Positions 15,686-25,617 of a DNA stretch of 34,193 bases are shown piece by piece. Both the position numbers and the translations under genes were made by a program. The stretch's first letter is position 1. Each line of letters begins with the position of its first letter. Source of the DNA: a bacterium (lineage in GTDB: Bacteria > Cyanobacteriota > Vampirovibrionia > Gastranaerophilales > Gastranaerophilaceae); NCBI GenBank assembly GCA_017633675.1, contig JAGBOW010000050.1, positions 1 to 34,193 of the forward strand, written 5' to 3'. A model generated the notes under the pieces. It searched no databases, was not told the DNA's origin, and saw only the letters and a program-made list of their open reading frames with translations.

Positions 15686-16560
15686 ATTTTAGATATATCT
15701 TGCTTTATCTGTTCTTTTAATTCATCAAGGGAATTGAATTTCCTTTCAGGGCGGAGCATGCGGAGAAATCCGACTTTAATCGTTTTTCCGTAAATATCTT
15801 TGTCAAAATCTAAAATATGAACTTCCAAAACAGGTTTACTGCCGTTTATAGTTGGGCGCAGACCATAGTTTGAGATAGCTTTTCCGTAATTTGTAATAAC
15901 ACTGTATACACCGTAGGGTATGTTAATCAATTCGTATGGGTACTCGATATTTGCAGTTTTAAAACCAATTGTCCTTCCGATTTTATTGCCTTCAACAACT
16001 TTTCCAGTGATAGAAAAGTTAAAACCTAACATTTGGTTTGCTTTTTCTATTTTCCCCGCCTGCAAATATTTTCTGATAGCAGTGCTGCTTATAATTTCGC
16101 CTTCACATTTTTGTGGCGGTAATTCAAAATATTCATACCCGAATTTTTTTGAATTTTCCCTCAAAAATTTCGTATCACCCGATTTTTTGTACCCAAAATT
16201 ATGATTCCAACCCGTAAAAATCGCAGACGGCATAAAATTATTTACTAAAACCCTTTTCAAATAATCCTCTGCCGTTAGCCCTGCAATACTTTCAAAATCC
16301 AATTCATATAAAAAATCTATACCCAATTCTTCAAATTTTTCCTGTCTTTCCTTACGGGTTAAGATATATTTTGGAGAAATCCCTTTTAAAAAACAACAAG
16401 GATGATCTTTAAAAGTTATTACGGCTGATCTTGTATTATTTTGTTTGGCAAAATCAACGGCATTTTCAATAACCGATTTATGCCCCAAATGCACTCCGTC
16501 AAAAAAACCGAGCGCAAGAGATAAATTCGGGTTTTTATTTAATTCAGTATATATTTGCAT
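15682..16560 (-). CDS. ribF: Bifunctional riboflavin kinase / FAD synthetase
   Basis: About 292 residues. It phosphorylates riboflavin to FMN and adenylylates FMN to FAD. The N-terminal adenylyltransferase has ALGFFDGVHLGHK (nucleotidyltransferase HxGH) and ISSTAIRKYL; the C-terminal kinase has GRTIGFKTANI and IPYGVYSV. The start is put at 16560 (MQIYTELNK) because the earlier ATG at 16590 would place the aspS terminator hairpin inside the coding region; neither has a strong ribosome site. Confidence 0.93.
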   Translation of the reverse strand: MQIYTELNKNPNLSLALGFFDGVHLGHKSVIENAVDFAKQNNTRSAVITFKDHPCCFLKGISPKYILTRKERQEKFEELGIDFLYELDFESIAGLTAEDYLKRVLVNNFMPSAIFTGWNHNFGYKKSGDTKFLRENSKKFGYEYFELPPQKCEGEIISSTAIRKYLQAGKIEKANQMLGFNFSITGKVVEGNKIGRTIGFKTANIEYPYELINIPYGVYSVITNYGKAISNYGLRPTINGSKPVLEVHILDFDKDIYGKTIKVGFLRMLRPERKFNSLDELKEQIKQDISKI

Positions 16561-16576
16561 AAAATAATGATAATAC

Positions 16577-16606
16577 AAAAAAAGAGCCATAAGGCTCTTT
16601 TTTTAT
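16577..16606 (-). terminator. Terminator after aspS
   Basis: On the minus strand, AAAAAAAGAGCC-TTAT-GGCTCTTTTTTT, beginning at the aspS stop codon and ending before ribF. The opposite strand also has a T-run. Confidence 0.8.
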
Positions 16607-18378
16607 TTATGTGCTGTGCTTTTCAGATGAAGTTCTCTTAACTGTTGTAATGAAGCTTCTCCGGGGGCATCACTCATCAAACATTTTGCCCCTGAGTTTT
16701 TCGGGAATGCTATAACATCTCTTATGCTTTCTGTTCTGCAAAGTAGTGCGACAAGTCTGTCTAAACCGATTGCCAAACCTGCGTGAGGTGGTGTTCCGTA
16801 TTGCAAAGCATTAACCATAAATCCGAATTTTTCTTCGGCTTCTTCCTGAGTTAAGCCTAATGCTTTAAATATCGCTGACTGAACTTCCGATGAATGGATT
16901 CTGACAGATCCTCCACCCAGTTCCGTTCCGTTATAAACAATATCGTAAGCGATTGATTTAACGTTACCCAAATCACCCGATTTAAGTTTGTCTAAATCTT
17001 CTATACAAGGAGATGTGAACGGATGGTGCATTGCCATAAATCTGCCTTCTTCATCACTCCATTCAAACATCGGAAAATCTACAACCCACAACAAATTGTG
17101 TTTGCTTTCGTCAATCAAATCAAGACGTTTACCGAAATAAAGTCTTAATCTTCCCATAATGTCGTATACTAATTTCGGTTTATCTGCGACAAAGAAAATT
17201 ATATCACCGCTTTCGGCTTTTGCTCTTTCTTGAATTTGTTTTGCCTGTTCTTCGGTAACAAATTTCAAAACAGGAGATTTTGCCGTTCCGTCCTCATTGT
17301 AAATAATATTTGCCAAAGCTTTTGCACCAAAAGATACCGCAAGTTTTGTAATATCATCAATATCTTTTCTTGAGAATTTAGCACCGCCCGGAATTCTTAT
17401 ACCACGCACAATACCACCATTTTCAAGGGTTGATTTAACAATTTGGAATTCCGATTGCAGGATAATATCACCGATATCAAATAATTCCAATCCGAAACGG
17501 GTATCAGGTTTATCGGAACCGTATCTGTCCATAGCTTCCTGCCAAGGCATCTGAATAAACGGAGGTTTAACCTCAACTCCCGCAGCTTTAAATGTGTCAA
17601 CAATCAAGCCTTCAACAGTTCTTATTACGTCCTGTTGTTCCACAAACGACATTTCAAGATCAATTTGTGTAAATTCAGGCTGTCTGTCGGCACGTAAATC
17701 TTCATCTCTGAAACATTTTGCGATTTGATAATATCTTTCGATACCGCCAACCATCAATAATTGTTTAAAAATTTGCGGTGATTGGGGAAGTGCATAAAAT
17801 TTACCTTCCTGAACACGTGACGGAACAAGATAATCTCTTGCACCTTCAGGAGTAGTTTTAATTAAAATAGGTGTTTCAACTTCCAAGAATTCCTGATTAT
17901 TCAAGTAATTCCTTGCTGCCTGACAAATTTTGTGACGTAAAGTCAAATTATGAAGCATATTTTCACGTCTTATATCCAAATATCTGTATTTCAAACGAAC
18001 ATCTTCGGATACATTTTCATCGTCCAAAACAAACGGTAATGTTTTTGCTTCCGATAAAATTTCAACGTGTTCGGGATACATTTCAACCTGACCTGTAGGA
18101 TATTTTTCATTATAAGTTTCTTCAGGTCTTTTTGAAATCTTACCTTTTACGTTTATTACATATTCTGATTTAATTTTTGAAAATATTTTGTGTACGTCGG
18201 GGTTAATTTGAGGATTTGCAACTAACTGGAAAAATCCTGATCGATCTCTCAATTCAATAAATAAAATTCCGCCTAAATCACGAATGGTTGATGCCCAGCC
18301 TGATAATACAACTTCTTCATTTAAATTGCCAAGATTTAATTCCCCGCAATTATGGTCTTTCAATTTTGTCTTAATCAT
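16603..18378 (-). CDS. aspS: Aspartyl-tRNA synthetase
   Basis: 591 residues, the bacterial-type length. The N-terminal OB-fold anticodon domain includes VVLSGWASTIRDLGGILFIELRDRSG. Class II motif 2 lies in CFRDEDLRADRQPEFTQIDLEMSF, the bacterial insertion (GAD) domain lies between, and motif 3 is GLAIGLDRLVALL. It charges tRNA-Asp, and possibly tRNA-Asn if the genome relies on the Asp/Glu-tRNA amidotransferase, since gatB is in the same window. AAGGA precedes the ATG. Confidence 0.97.
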   Translation of the reverse strand: MIKTKLKDHNCGELNLGNLNEEVVLSGWASTIRDLGGILFIELRDRSGFFQLVANPQINPDVHKIFSKIKSEYVINVKGKISKRPEETYNEKYPTGQVEMYPEHVEILSEAKTLPFVLDDENVSEDVRLKYRYLDIRRENMLHNLTLRHKICQAARNYLNNQEFLEVETPILIKTTPEGARDYLVPSRVQEGKFYALPQSPQIFKQLLMVGGIERYYQIAKCFRDEDLRADRQPEFTQIDLEMSFVEQQDVIRTVEGLIVDTFKAAGVEVKPPFIQMPWQEAMDRYGSDKPDTRFGLELFDIGDIILQSEFQIVKSTLENGGIVRGIRIPGGAKFSRKDIDDITKLAVSFGAKALANIIYNEDGTAKSPVLKFVTEEQAKQIQERAKAESGDIIFFVADKPKLVYDIMGRLRLYFGKRLDLIDESKHNLLWVVDFPMFEWSDEEGRFMAMHHPFTSPCIEDLDKLKSGDLGNVKSIAYDIVYNGTELGGGSVRIHSSEVQSAIFKALGLTQEEAEEKFGFMVNALQYGTPPHAGLAIGLDRLVALLCRTESIRDVIAFPKNSGAKCLMSDAPGEASLQQLRELHLKSTAHK

Positions 18379-18471
18379 TTTTTATTCCTTCTTATTGTAA
18401 TTAGAGTTTAGCAAAAACATAAAAAATGTTAAACAGTTTTGAATTTTTATGACGAAATATCCGTATGTAAT

Positions 18472-19401
18472 TTAAATTTTATTTTCAAAATATTTAATTG
18501 TTTTTATTAAACCGTCTTTAATATGAATTGAAGGCTGATAATTTAATTTTTCTTTTGCAAGAGTTAAATCAGGTCTGCGTTTACAAGGGTCATCAGACGG
18601 CAAAGGCTTGAACACAATTTTTGAATTTGAATTTGAAAGTTCTATAATCATTTTTGCAAGTTCAAGTATTGTATATTCACCGTCATTTCCGACATTTACA
18701 GGACCGATAAAGTTTTCGGTATTCATCAATGCAATCATACCTCTGACTAAATCATCAACATAACAGAAAGAGCGGGTTTGACTTCCGTCACCATAAATTG
18801 TAATATCTTCGCCTTTGAGAGCCTGTATTATAAAATTTGATACAACTCTGCCGTCATTTTCAGCCATACGCGGACCGTATGTGTTAAATATTCTTATCAC
18901 TCTGATATCTACATTATTTTGACGGTGATAATCAAACATTAAGGTTTCCGCAACACGCTTACCTTCATCATAACAACTTCTTATACCTATCGGGTTAACA
19001 TTTCCCCAATATTCTTCTTTTTGAGGGTGAACGGAAGGATCACCGTATACTTCACTTGTTGAAGCCTGCAAAATCCTTGCTTTTGTTCTGTTAGCAAGCC
19101 CCAGCATATTTGTAACACCTATTACATTTGTTTTTACGGTTTTAACAGGGTCAAATTGATAATGAACAGGACTTGCAGGACATGCCAAATTATATATTTT
19201 GTCAACTTCCAAAATAATCGGTTCAATTATATCATGTCTTATTATTTCCAAATTTTTATTATCAATCAGGTGTTCAATATTCTTTCTTGAACCTGTGAAA
19301 AAATTATCAAGACAAATTACCTGATTGCCTTCCGACAAAAGTTTTTCACACAAATGTGAACCGATAAATCCTGCTCCGCCTGTTACCAATATTGTTTCCA
19401 T
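18472..19401 (-). CDS. UDP-glucuronate decarboxylase-like sugar-nucleotide dehydratase/epimerase (extended SDR)
   Basis: 309 residues. The Rossmann NAD-binding motif is [11 protein letters not shown]; the active site has [10 protein letters not shown] and [12 protein letters not shown] (YxxxK). The CYDEGKR context, [13 protein letters not shown] and the C-terminal [10 protein letters not shown] are characteristic of UDP-glucuronate decarboxylase (Uxs), which makes UDP-xylose; a related 4-epimerase is possible. The product would feed surface polysaccharide. The start lies 3 nt after the clpB stop, so it is probably the second gene of a clpB operon. Confidence 0.88.
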   Translation of the reverse strand: METILVTGGAGFIGSHLCEKLLSEGNQVICLDNFFTGSRKNIEHLIDNKNLEIIRHDIIEPIILEVDKIYNLACPASPVHYQFDPVKTVKTNVIGVTNMLGLANRTKARILQASTSEVYGDPSVHPQKEEYWGNVNPIGIRSCYDEGKRVAETLMFDYHRQNNVDIRVIRIFNTYGPRMAENDGRVVSNFIIQALKGEDITIYGDGSQTRSFCYVDDLVRGMIALMNTENFIGPVNVGNDGEYTILELAKMIIELSNSNSKIVFKPLPSDDPCKRRPDLTLAKEKLNYQPSIHIKDGLIKTIKYFENKI

Positions 19402-19403
19402 AA

Positions 19404-22055
19404 TTACCTTTCTTTATTAAATATCAAATTATTTTTATCCGTATCAAGTTTTATTTTATCACCTTTTTTAAATTCCCCTTCCAGAATTTTCATTGATAAA
19501 GGAATTTCAATTAATTGTCTTATTACACGTCTTAATGGTCTTGCACCATACAAAGGCTCATAACCCTCATTCGCAAGGAAATCTTTTGCACTGTCTGTTA
19601 TTTCAAGCTCAATATCCTGTTCTTCCAGACGTTTTTTTAATGATGATGTTTGAATATCAACGATTAGTTTAAGATTTTCTAATGTAAGAGGATTAAACGT
19701 TATTATTTCATCAATTCTGTTTAAAAATTCGGGTTTAAACTTTCCTCTTAATGCTTTTTGAATTTCTGATTTTCTACTTTCTTCCGACAAATTTTCATCA
19801 AGAATAACTTCGCTTGCAAGGTTGCTTGTCATAATGATTACGGTATTTTTGAAATCAATTAATTTTCCCTGACCGTCTGTCAAACGCCCGTCATCAAACA
19901 TCTGAAGCATTATGTTAAATACATCTGAATGTGCTTTTTCAACTTCATCAAACAAGACAACCGAATAAGGTTTTCTTCTGACGGCTTCAGTCAATTGTCC
20001 GCCTTCTTCGTATCCGACATAGCCTGCGGTTGCTCCGACCAGTCTTGAAATTGACGCTTTTTCCATAAATTCCGACATATCAATTCTTACCAAAGCATCT
20101 TCATCATTGAATAAAATATACGCAAGGGTTTTTCCGAGTTCGGTTTTACCGACACCCGTAGGCCCTAAAAACAGAAATGTTCCGATAGGACGTTTGGGAT
20201 CTCTCAAACCCGAACGTGAAAGTCGTATTGCATTTGCAATCTTTTCGACAGCCTCATTTTGTCCGATTACACGTTTTTGCATAACTTCTTCCATACTGAT
20301 AAGCTTTTGGGTTTCTTCTTCCATAAGTTTATTAACAGGAATACCCGTCCACTTTGCAACAATTGATGCTATATCATCTTCGTCAATTTCCTCTTTTATA
20401 AGCCTGTTTTTGCCTGTTGCCTGCAAATCCTTCAATTTCTTTTCCATATCAAGCATTTGACTGTATTTTGTTTCAAGCGATTTGCTCATATCGGGATTTT
20501 TTTTATTTTGTTCAATCTGTGCTTTTAATTTTTCTATATTTCTTTTTACTTTAACAGCAGAATCAATAACTTTCTTTTCCTGAAGCCATTGCGATTTCAG
20601 TTTTTCTGTTTTGTTATCCAAATCATTTATTTTTTTATTAATTTTTTCAAGTTTCTTTAAAGCTTCACCTGAACCGTCTTTTTCCAATGCTTTTTTATTC
20701 ATTTCAAGCTGAAGTTTTTCTCTTATATAAATATCAATTTCTTCGGGCATTGTATCAATTTCTATTCTCAAAGCGGAAGAAGCTTCATCAAGAAGGTCAA
20801 TCGCTTTATCAGGCAGACATCTGTCCGAAATATATCTGTGTGAAAGCTTTACGGCTGCCACAATAGCACTGTCCATAATTTTTATGCCATGATAACCTTC
20901 ATATTTGTCTTTAAGCCCCCTAAGAATACTTATTGTAGTATCGACAGAAGGCTCATCTGCAGTAACCGGTTGAAATCTTCTTTCCATTGCTTTGTCTTTT
21001 TCAATGTATTTTTTATATTCATCAGTAGTCGTTGCACCGATTACCCTTATATTTCCTCTTGCAAGCATTGGTTTTAAAAGGTTTCCTGCATCAGCCGAAC
21101 CTTCCGCAGCACCGGCCCCCATTATTGTATGAATTTCATCAATAAATAGCATTAAATCATCAGCTTTTTCTTCTATTGCTTTAAGAACTGATTTTAATCT
21201 TTCTTCAAATTCTCCCCTGTAAGATGCGCCTGCAAGCATAGCACCCAAATCAAGCGCCAAAATTTTATCATTTTTCAAACTTTCAGGAACATCACCGGAT
21301 ACAATTCTTTGCGCTAATCCCTCTATTATTGCGGTTTTACCGACACCGGGTTCTCCTATTATTACGGGGTTATTTTTTGAACGGCGGTTGAGAATTTGAA
21401 TTGTCCTTCTTATTTCATCATCTCTGCCGATAACGGGGTCAAGTTTGTTTTGTTTTGCAAGTTCTGTCAAATCAGTTGTGAATTTTGACAAAACATCATT
21501 CTTCTTATCAGTTTTTTTATCAAATTTTTTATCGGGAGATATTTGTAATGATTGAATTTCTATTGTTTCCGCTTTTACGGGTATATTTTCTGCGGTTTGA
21601 GTTTCTTCGATTGTAGTAATATTATTGACTTCTTCGGTCATTTTTTCATAAAGTTCAAGCCTGTTTATTCCGCTTTGTTCCCACAAATAATTAAGAACCT
21701 TATTATCAAGTCTGAATAAGGCAAGAAACAAATGTTCTATACTGACATTTTCATCTCCTCTTTTTTCGGCTTCCTCCTGTGCGGTGCGCATCATAATTAT
21801 TGTTTCAGTTGAAAGTCTGACATCGGAAAATTTTCCTCTGGCATAATAAGAACGTTTTGAAACATAGCTGTTTAACCTGTCAACTACTTCGGGATTATCA
21901 GCACCGACACGTTCAAGCAGAATTTTTGGTAAATCGTTTTGATCAAGCATAAGAGCAAGCATAATGTGTTCAGGATTTAATTCTTTATAATTCCTTGCTA
22001 CAACTATTGATTTTGCTGATTTTATGATTGCTTGAACATGATCCGTAAAAAGCAT
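19404..22055 (-). CDS. clpB: Disaggregase chaperone ClpB
   Basis: 883 residues. An N-terminal Clp repeat domain is followed by AAA module 1 (Walker [10 protein letters not shown], Walker [10 protein letters not shown]), a long coiled-coil M domain at about residues 390-520 that separates ClpB from ClpA/ClpC, and AAA module 2 ([22 protein letters not shown]). No ClpP-binding loop is evident. It extracts proteins from aggregates together with DnaK. The start is set at 22055 ([15 protein letters not shown]), preceded by AGGGGA; the longer frame would add 17 residues not seen in the family. Confidence 0.95.
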   Translation of the reverse strand: MLFTDHVQAIIKSAKSIVVARNYKELNPEHIMLALMLDQNDLPKILLERVGADNPEVVDRLNSYVSKRSYYARGKFSDVRLSTETIIMMRTAQEEAEKRGDENVSIEHLFLALFRLDNKVLNYLWEQSGINRLELYEKMTEEVNNITTIEETQTAENIPVKAETIEIQSLQISPDKKFDKKTDKKNDVLSKFTTDLTELAKQNKLDPVIGRDDEIRRTIQILNRRSKNNPVIIGEPGVGKTAIIEGLAQRIVSGDVPESLKNDKILALDLGAMLAGASYRGEFEERLKSVLKAIEEKADDLMLFIDEIHTIMGAGAAEGSADAGNLLKPMLARGNIRVIGATTTDEYKKYIEKDKAMERRFQPVTADEPSVDTTISILRGLKDKYEGYHGIKIMDSAIVAAVKLSHRYISDRCLPDKAIDLLDEASSALRIEIDTMPEEIDIYIREKLQLEMNKKALEKDGSGEALKKLEKINKKINDLDNKTEKLKSQWLQEKKVIDSAVKVKRNIEKLKAQIEQNKKNPDMSKSLETKYSQMLDMEKKLKDLQATGKNRLIKEEIDEDDIASIVAKWTGIPVNKLMEEETQKLISMEEVMQKRVIGQNEAVEKIANAIRLSRSGLRDPKRPIGTFLFLGPTGVGKTELGKTLAYILFNDEDALVRIDMSEFMEKASISRLVGATAGYVGYEEGGQLTEAVRRKPYSVVLFDEVEKAHSDVFNIMLQMFDDGRLTDGQGKLIDFKNTVIIMTSNLASEVILDENLSEESRKSEIQKALRGKFKPEFLNRIDEIITFNPLTLENLKLIVDIQTSSLKKRLEEQDIELEITDSAKDFLANEGYEPLYGARPLRRVIRQLIEIPLSMKILEGEFKKGDKIKLDTDKNNLIFNKER

Positions 22056-22073
22056 ATTTTCCCCTTTTTTTAG

Positions 22074-22102
22074 ATTATAAAAGGTTAAAACAATTCTTGC
22101 AA
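22074..22102 (-). promoter_or_regulatory. Promoter of the clpB operon
   Basis: TTGCAA (22102-22097), 17-nt spacer, TATAAT (22079-22074) on the minus strand, giving a leader of about 12 nt that is mostly the AGGGGA ribosome site. No inverted heat-shock operator (CIRCE) was seen. Confidence 0.55.
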
Positions 22103-22144
22103 TCATTCAATCGCTTTAAATTGTAATAAATTTTATAAAAAGGG

Positions 22145-22173
22145 TTGAAATTTCTTAAAAAACAAGTTATAAT
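22145..22173 (+). promoter_or_regulatory. Promoter of candidate structured RNA
   Basis: TTGAAA (22145-22150), 17-nt spacer, TATAAT (22168-22173) on the plus strand. There is no plus-strand gene before 31392, so it most likely drives a noncoding RNA. Confidence 0.65.
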
Positions 22174-22179
22174 GTAGAC

Positions 22180-22318
22180 AGATGATATTTTGACATACAG
22201 AAAGTCGCTACGGCTGTATCCCATTGAGCATAAAACATTTTTTGTATTTATTGTGTCTTTGGCTACTTAGGTAGAGAATGAGAGATAAGCGCCTCTCCAA
22301 GATATCATCTTTTATTTT
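22180..22318 (+). ncRNA. Candidate structured noncoding RNA, about 135 nt
   Basis: It starts at the predicted transcription start of a good promoter. The ends form a 13-bp closing stem (22180-22192 with 22298-22310, one G-U pair) followed by TTTTATTTT. Inside are three local hairpins: TACAG...CTGTA (about 22196-22218), a long AU stem around 22230-22255, and GAGAG-loop-CTCTC (22281-22297), plus CTAC-TTAG-GTAG. No open reading frame of note. The rod-like closing stem and length allow a 6S-type RNA, but I could not match conserved 6S or SRP motifs, so the class is open. Confidence 0.55.
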
Positions 22319-22710
22319 GCATTTCTGCTGCAATAAGCAGTTAATAAAAATGTTCTTTTGCCGTTTGTTTCTTTCGGCTCAATTATGGCTATTTTTCCGT
22401 TCATACGAATTTCCCACCTGCCCCTGTTATTAAGTGTTTTGCTTCGTTCTCCGTTTATAATAACATTAACCATATCAAACACGAAATTTTCAATATCCGG
22501 TTTTTCATCTTTACCGCGTCTTTTTATAATATGACTTAATCCTTTACTTCCATCTCCCCATATTAAATCTATATGCCCTATATCTTTTCTGTAAAATGCG
22601 TTTTTTATAATGCCTCTTTTTTGTAATAACATCTGCATGACTGCCTCTAGTCCTGTCAGATTTTTTTTAAAGTTTTTATTAATATTTTGGGTATTTGCTT
22701 TATTATTCAT
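22312..22710 (-). CDS. Probable BECR-fold (phage barnase-EndoU-colicin-RelE-like) nuclease
   Basis: 132 residues. The segment IGHIDLIWGDGSKGLSHIIKRRGK (residues 44-67) matches the pattern G-x-I-D-x-x-W-G...G-L-x-H-I of phage-associated BECR nucleases, with His60 a likely active-site residue. Later strands RGRWEIRMNGKIAIIEP and KRTFLLTAYC fit an RNase-like sheet. Such domains usually sit at the C-terminus of phage MuF-type or toxin proteins; here it is nearly free-standing, 3 nt after the holB stop, with no visible antitoxin. The family assignment rests on motif recognition alone. Confidence 0.6.
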   Translation of the reverse strand: MNNKANTQNINKNFKKNLTGLEAVMQMLLQKRGIIKNAFYRKDIGHIDLIWGDGSKGLSHIIKRRGKDEKPDIENFVFDMVNVIINGERSKTLNNRGRWEIRMNGKIAIIEPKETNGKRTFLLTAYCSRNAK

Positions 22711-22713
22711 TAT

Positions 22714-23568
22714 CTATAGTATTATACTAAAACTCAACATCTCCACAACAGTCTGAATATTCATATTTAACCGAATTTCTTTTTTTGCTGTTTCGATATG
22801 TTTTAAATCAGAAATCAATTTTAATTTTAAAACAGGATTGTCTAAATTGGATTTTAATAAATTTTCAATATAATTTTGCATTTGGGTAAAGATTATTTCC
22901 GGTTCATTGTCTTTTATTACGCTTAAAATTTTGTCATTAAAATCCAAAACTTCATTCTTTTCCAAATCCAAATATCCGTCCATAATATCAAATACAAGAG
23001 AATAATCTTTATTTTCATCAAGCTTGGAAGGAACATAAAAACACTGCGCCCTTGATACAATTGTTGAAATCATATCGGATTTATCTTTTGTAAGAAAAAT
23101 GAAAGTAGTATTATTTGGCGGCTCTTCAAAAGTTTTTAACAGAGCATTTGATGCTTCTTCCTGAAAATTTTGTGTATTCAAACCTGCAATATTTCCCTCT
23201 TTATCTCTGTCGCAAAAGATTAAAACCCTGTGATAATCAGATGTTATAAGAAGATTGTTTTTAATCATTCTTGCCTGTTCGATTGAAATAACTGTTTTGG
23301 AATTATCATCAGTTGGTTTATTATCAACTCTCGAAATTGTCATTACTGCCGGATGTTTGTTTTCTTTAATCCAATTACAATTTAAACATTCACAAGCATC
23401 TGATTTATCACCCTTACAATTTAGTAATCTTGCAATCTCCAGTGCAAGTTCATATTGCGCACTCAAATCAGACCCGTAAAACAAAAGACAATGAGAAATA
23501 TTTTGATTATTAATACCGTTTGTAAAATATTTCATCAAGAATGGATATTGTTCATCTAAACAAGGCAT
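22714..23568 (-). CDS. holB: DNA polymerase III delta-prime subunit (clamp loader)
   Basis: About 284 residues. It has the AAA-like clamp-loader fold with the typical zinc module CxxxxxxxCxCxxC (NCKGDKSDACECLNC), ISIEQARMIKNNL, NALLKTFEEPPNNTTFIFLT and IVSRAQ (SRC-like motif). The P-loop is degenerate (FYGSDLSAQ), as is usual for delta-prime. The start is set at 23568 because the ATG seven codons upstream contains the GAGGTGG ribosome site. The gene overlaps the holA end by 17 nt. Confidence 0.88.
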   Translation of the reverse strand: MPCLDEQYPFLMKYFTNGINNQNISHCLLFYGSDLSAQYELALEIARLLNCKGDKSDACECLNCNWIKENKHPAVMTISRVDNKPTDDNSKTVISIEQARMIKNNLLITSDYHRVLIFCDRDKEGNIAGLNTQNFQEEASNALLKTFEEPPNNTTFIFLTKDKSDMISTIVSRAQCFYVPSKLDENKDYSLVFDIMDGYLDLEKNEVLDFNDKILSVIKDNEPEIIFTQMQNYIENLLKSNLDNPVLKLKLISDLKHIETAKKEIRLNMNIQTVVEMLSFSIIL

Positions 23569-24508
23569 TTTCCACCTCTTTTTCAACATCTGATGATAAC
23601 CCTGATTTTATTCGATATTCCGCTTCCGTCAAATTTTCTTTTAATTTGACCAAATCTTTCAGATTTGTATTTTTTAATTTTTGAAGATTTAATTTAACAA
23701 CGTATTCGTGCATGCCTGTTAATCTTGAAAGCTCAATTGTTGTTGAAGTTCTTGCTTTAGCCTTTAATATAATCCATCTTCTTATCATTGTCTGCAAAGT
23801 TGAAAGAATTTCTAAAGGATATTTTGTTTCTAATAATTTTCGGTATTCCAAAACAGCCGTATCAAGTTTGTTTTCCATTAAAAAATCCGAAAAAGCAAAC
23901 AAATCTTCATTAGATATACAAACTTCCTTAACCATTAATGATGTAATTGTGTCTGAAGGATATGCAAAAAGTTTCAATTTATCAAGTTCTTTATCTATTT
24001 GTCTTAAATTATTTCCAATCTGAACAATAATTGAAGTCAATGCATCTTTTTCAAATTTTATGCCCTTAGATTTACCTGCTTTTATAATCCAGCTTTCAAG
24101 TTCAGCTGTTTTGTATGAAGGAATGACAGGAAATTCCCGTACATTTTGTTTTGATAAAAGTTTAAAAAATTTTTTACGACTGTCAAGTTTTTTCCCTTCA
24201 CCTCTGGGTAATTGCGCCACAAAAACTATATCCGAATTTTCATTATTATCTTCCAAAGCCTGTTCAATCTGTTTAATTTCTTTGTCATCAAAAGTTTTTG
24301 AAAAATAATCCATACAATTAATAACAATAAGCATTTTGCCAAACATCATTGGTTGAGTTCGCAAAATTGAAATCAAATCAGGAAATTTCGGATTATCAAA
24401 AGTTTTAAAACTCATTTCAAGAAAATTTTTATCCAATCCTTTTTTGAGTTTTAAAATTTCCTGCTCAATATTGTAGTCTTCTTCACCGTAAAAGAAATAA
24501 ACTGCCAT
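23552..24508 (-). CDS. holA: DNA polymerase III delta subunit (clamp loader wrench)
   Basis: 318 residues. VYFFYGEEDYNIEQEI at the N-terminus is the delta-family lid; later come LRQIDKELDKL and the C-terminal collar helices (LLETKYPLEILSTLQTMIRRW; YVVKLNLQKLKN). It opens the sliding clamp within the clamp loader. It overlaps holB, so both clamp-loader subunits are made from one message, and lies 37 nt after the SIS gene. Confidence 0.9.
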   Translation of the reverse strand: MAVYFFYGEEDYNIEQEILKLKKGLDKNFLEMSFKTFDNPKFPDLISILRTQPMMFGKMLIVINCMDYFSKTFDDKEIKQIEQALEDNNENSDIVFVAQLPRGEGKKLDSRKKFFKLLSKQNVREFPVIPSYKTAELESWIIKAGKSKGIKFEKDALTSIIVQIGNNLRQIDKELDKLKLFAYPSDTITSLMVKEVCISNEDLFAFSDFLMENKLDTAVLEYRKLLETKYPLEILSTLQTMIRRWIILKAKARTSTTIELSRLTGMHEYVVKLNLQKLKNTNLKDLVKLKENLTEAEYRIKSGLSSDVEKEVENALFR

Positions 24509-24545
24509 AACAAATTATTAGCATGAATTACAACTCAACACAATA

Positions 24546-25604
24546 TTATTTAACGACTTTATTCAATCCATGCGGTTTATCAACATTTTTGTGCAGAGCA
24601 GTTGCAATCTCTAATGCCAAAAGCTGAATTATTACAACCAGACAAAAAGATTTTACAATCGGACTTTCACAAGGTATATCCAGATTAAACTTCGGTGAAA
24701 TCTTTTCGTTTGAACAGCCGATAACACACAATGCAGGATTATAATCATCTTTAATTTTATTCAAATTTTTTATTGCAGTGTAATTAAGTTCGTTTACGGA
24801 AACATAAATCATTGCCTGTTTGTTATTCAAAACTGCCAGATGTCCGTGCATAAATTCACCCAAAATACTTGAATAAACATTGATATAAGAGGTTTCTTTT
24901 ATTTTTAGTGAAGTCTCTTTTGCCAGTGCATAAGATATTCCGTCTGCCGTAACGACCATGTTTTTAAATTTCGATAAAAACTTTGCGGTCTTTTTTATTT
25001 TTGGTTGAAGTTTGTATGTTTCTTCGACTGATTTTGAGAGTGTTTTCAATTGTTCGATAAATGGAGCTATATCAATACCTTTATGTGCAGCGTATTTTAA
25101 AACAAGTAAAGTACAGCACAACATCTGTGTTGTCAAAGATTTTGTTGCAGCGATACTTTTTTCTTCACCTGCATGACAGTCTATCTGAAAATCAGAACCT
25201 TCCCAAATAGACGAACCTTTTTTGTTTGTAATACAAAGAGTTCTCATTCCAAGTTCTTTAGCTTTTTGCAGTGCCGAATTTGTATCAGAGGTTTCACCCG
25301 ATTGAGTTATAAAAACATACAAAATTGTATCTTCATGAGGAACTGCCGATTTCAGAAGAAATTCACTTGAATAAATTGCTCTGGCTTCAATATTTGCAAC
25401 ATTTCCGAACAAGTCGGCCGTATATCTTGCACAATGGTAGGAAGAACCGCTTGCAACCAAAACGACTTTCTGAATATCAGTCGGAATATCAAACAAGATA
25501 TAATTATTGTCATTAACATGGGTTTCAAGAAGATTGTTCAGAACATATGCCTGTTCAAAGATTTCCTGTTCCATGCTGGTTTGTCGATTTTTGTGAAAAA
25601 ACAT
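24546..25604 (-). CDS. SIS-domain protein resembling the isomerase half of GlmS
   Basis: 352 residues, two SIS domains: ASGSSYHCARYTADL with TQSGETSDTNSALQKAKELG and AGEEKSIAATKSLTTQ, then SIS 2 with YVSVNELNY and the C-terminal PHGLNKVVK, which parallels the GlmS tail. The N-terminal glutaminase domain is absent, so it cannot use glutamine by itself. It may be an aldose-ketose isomerase or a deaminase-type (FrlB/AgaS-like) enzyme on an amino-sugar phosphate. The start ATG at 25604 follows AAGAAAGG, which overlaps the end of the octamer repeat. Confidence 0.8.
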   Translation of the reverse strand: MFFHKNRQTSMEQEIFEQAYVLNNLLETHVNDNNYILFDIPTDIQKVVLVASGSSYHCARYTADLFGNVANIEARAIYSSEFLLKSAVPHEDTILYVFITQSGETSDTNSALQKAKELGMRTLCITNKKGSSIWEGSDFQIDCHAGEEKSIAATKSLTTQMLCCTLLVLKYAAHKGIDIAPFIEQLKTLSKSVEETYKLQPKIKKTAKFLSKFKNMVVTADGISYALAKETSLKIKETSYINVYSSILGEFMHGHLAVLNNKQAMIYVSVNELNYTAIKNLNKIKDDYNPALCVIGCSNEKISPKFNLDIPCESPIVKSFCLVVIIQLLALEIATALHKNVDKPHGLNKVVK

Positions 25605-25617
25605 AATACCTTTCTTA

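Noticed and set aside
16561-16590. Ten extra residues at the ribF N-terminus
   Set aside because: They are encoded by the aspS terminator hairpin and T-run, and family members start at the equivalent of 16560.
22180-22318. SRP (4.5S) RNA
   Set aside because: The conserved GGAA tetraloop with AGCAG on the 3' side is absent.
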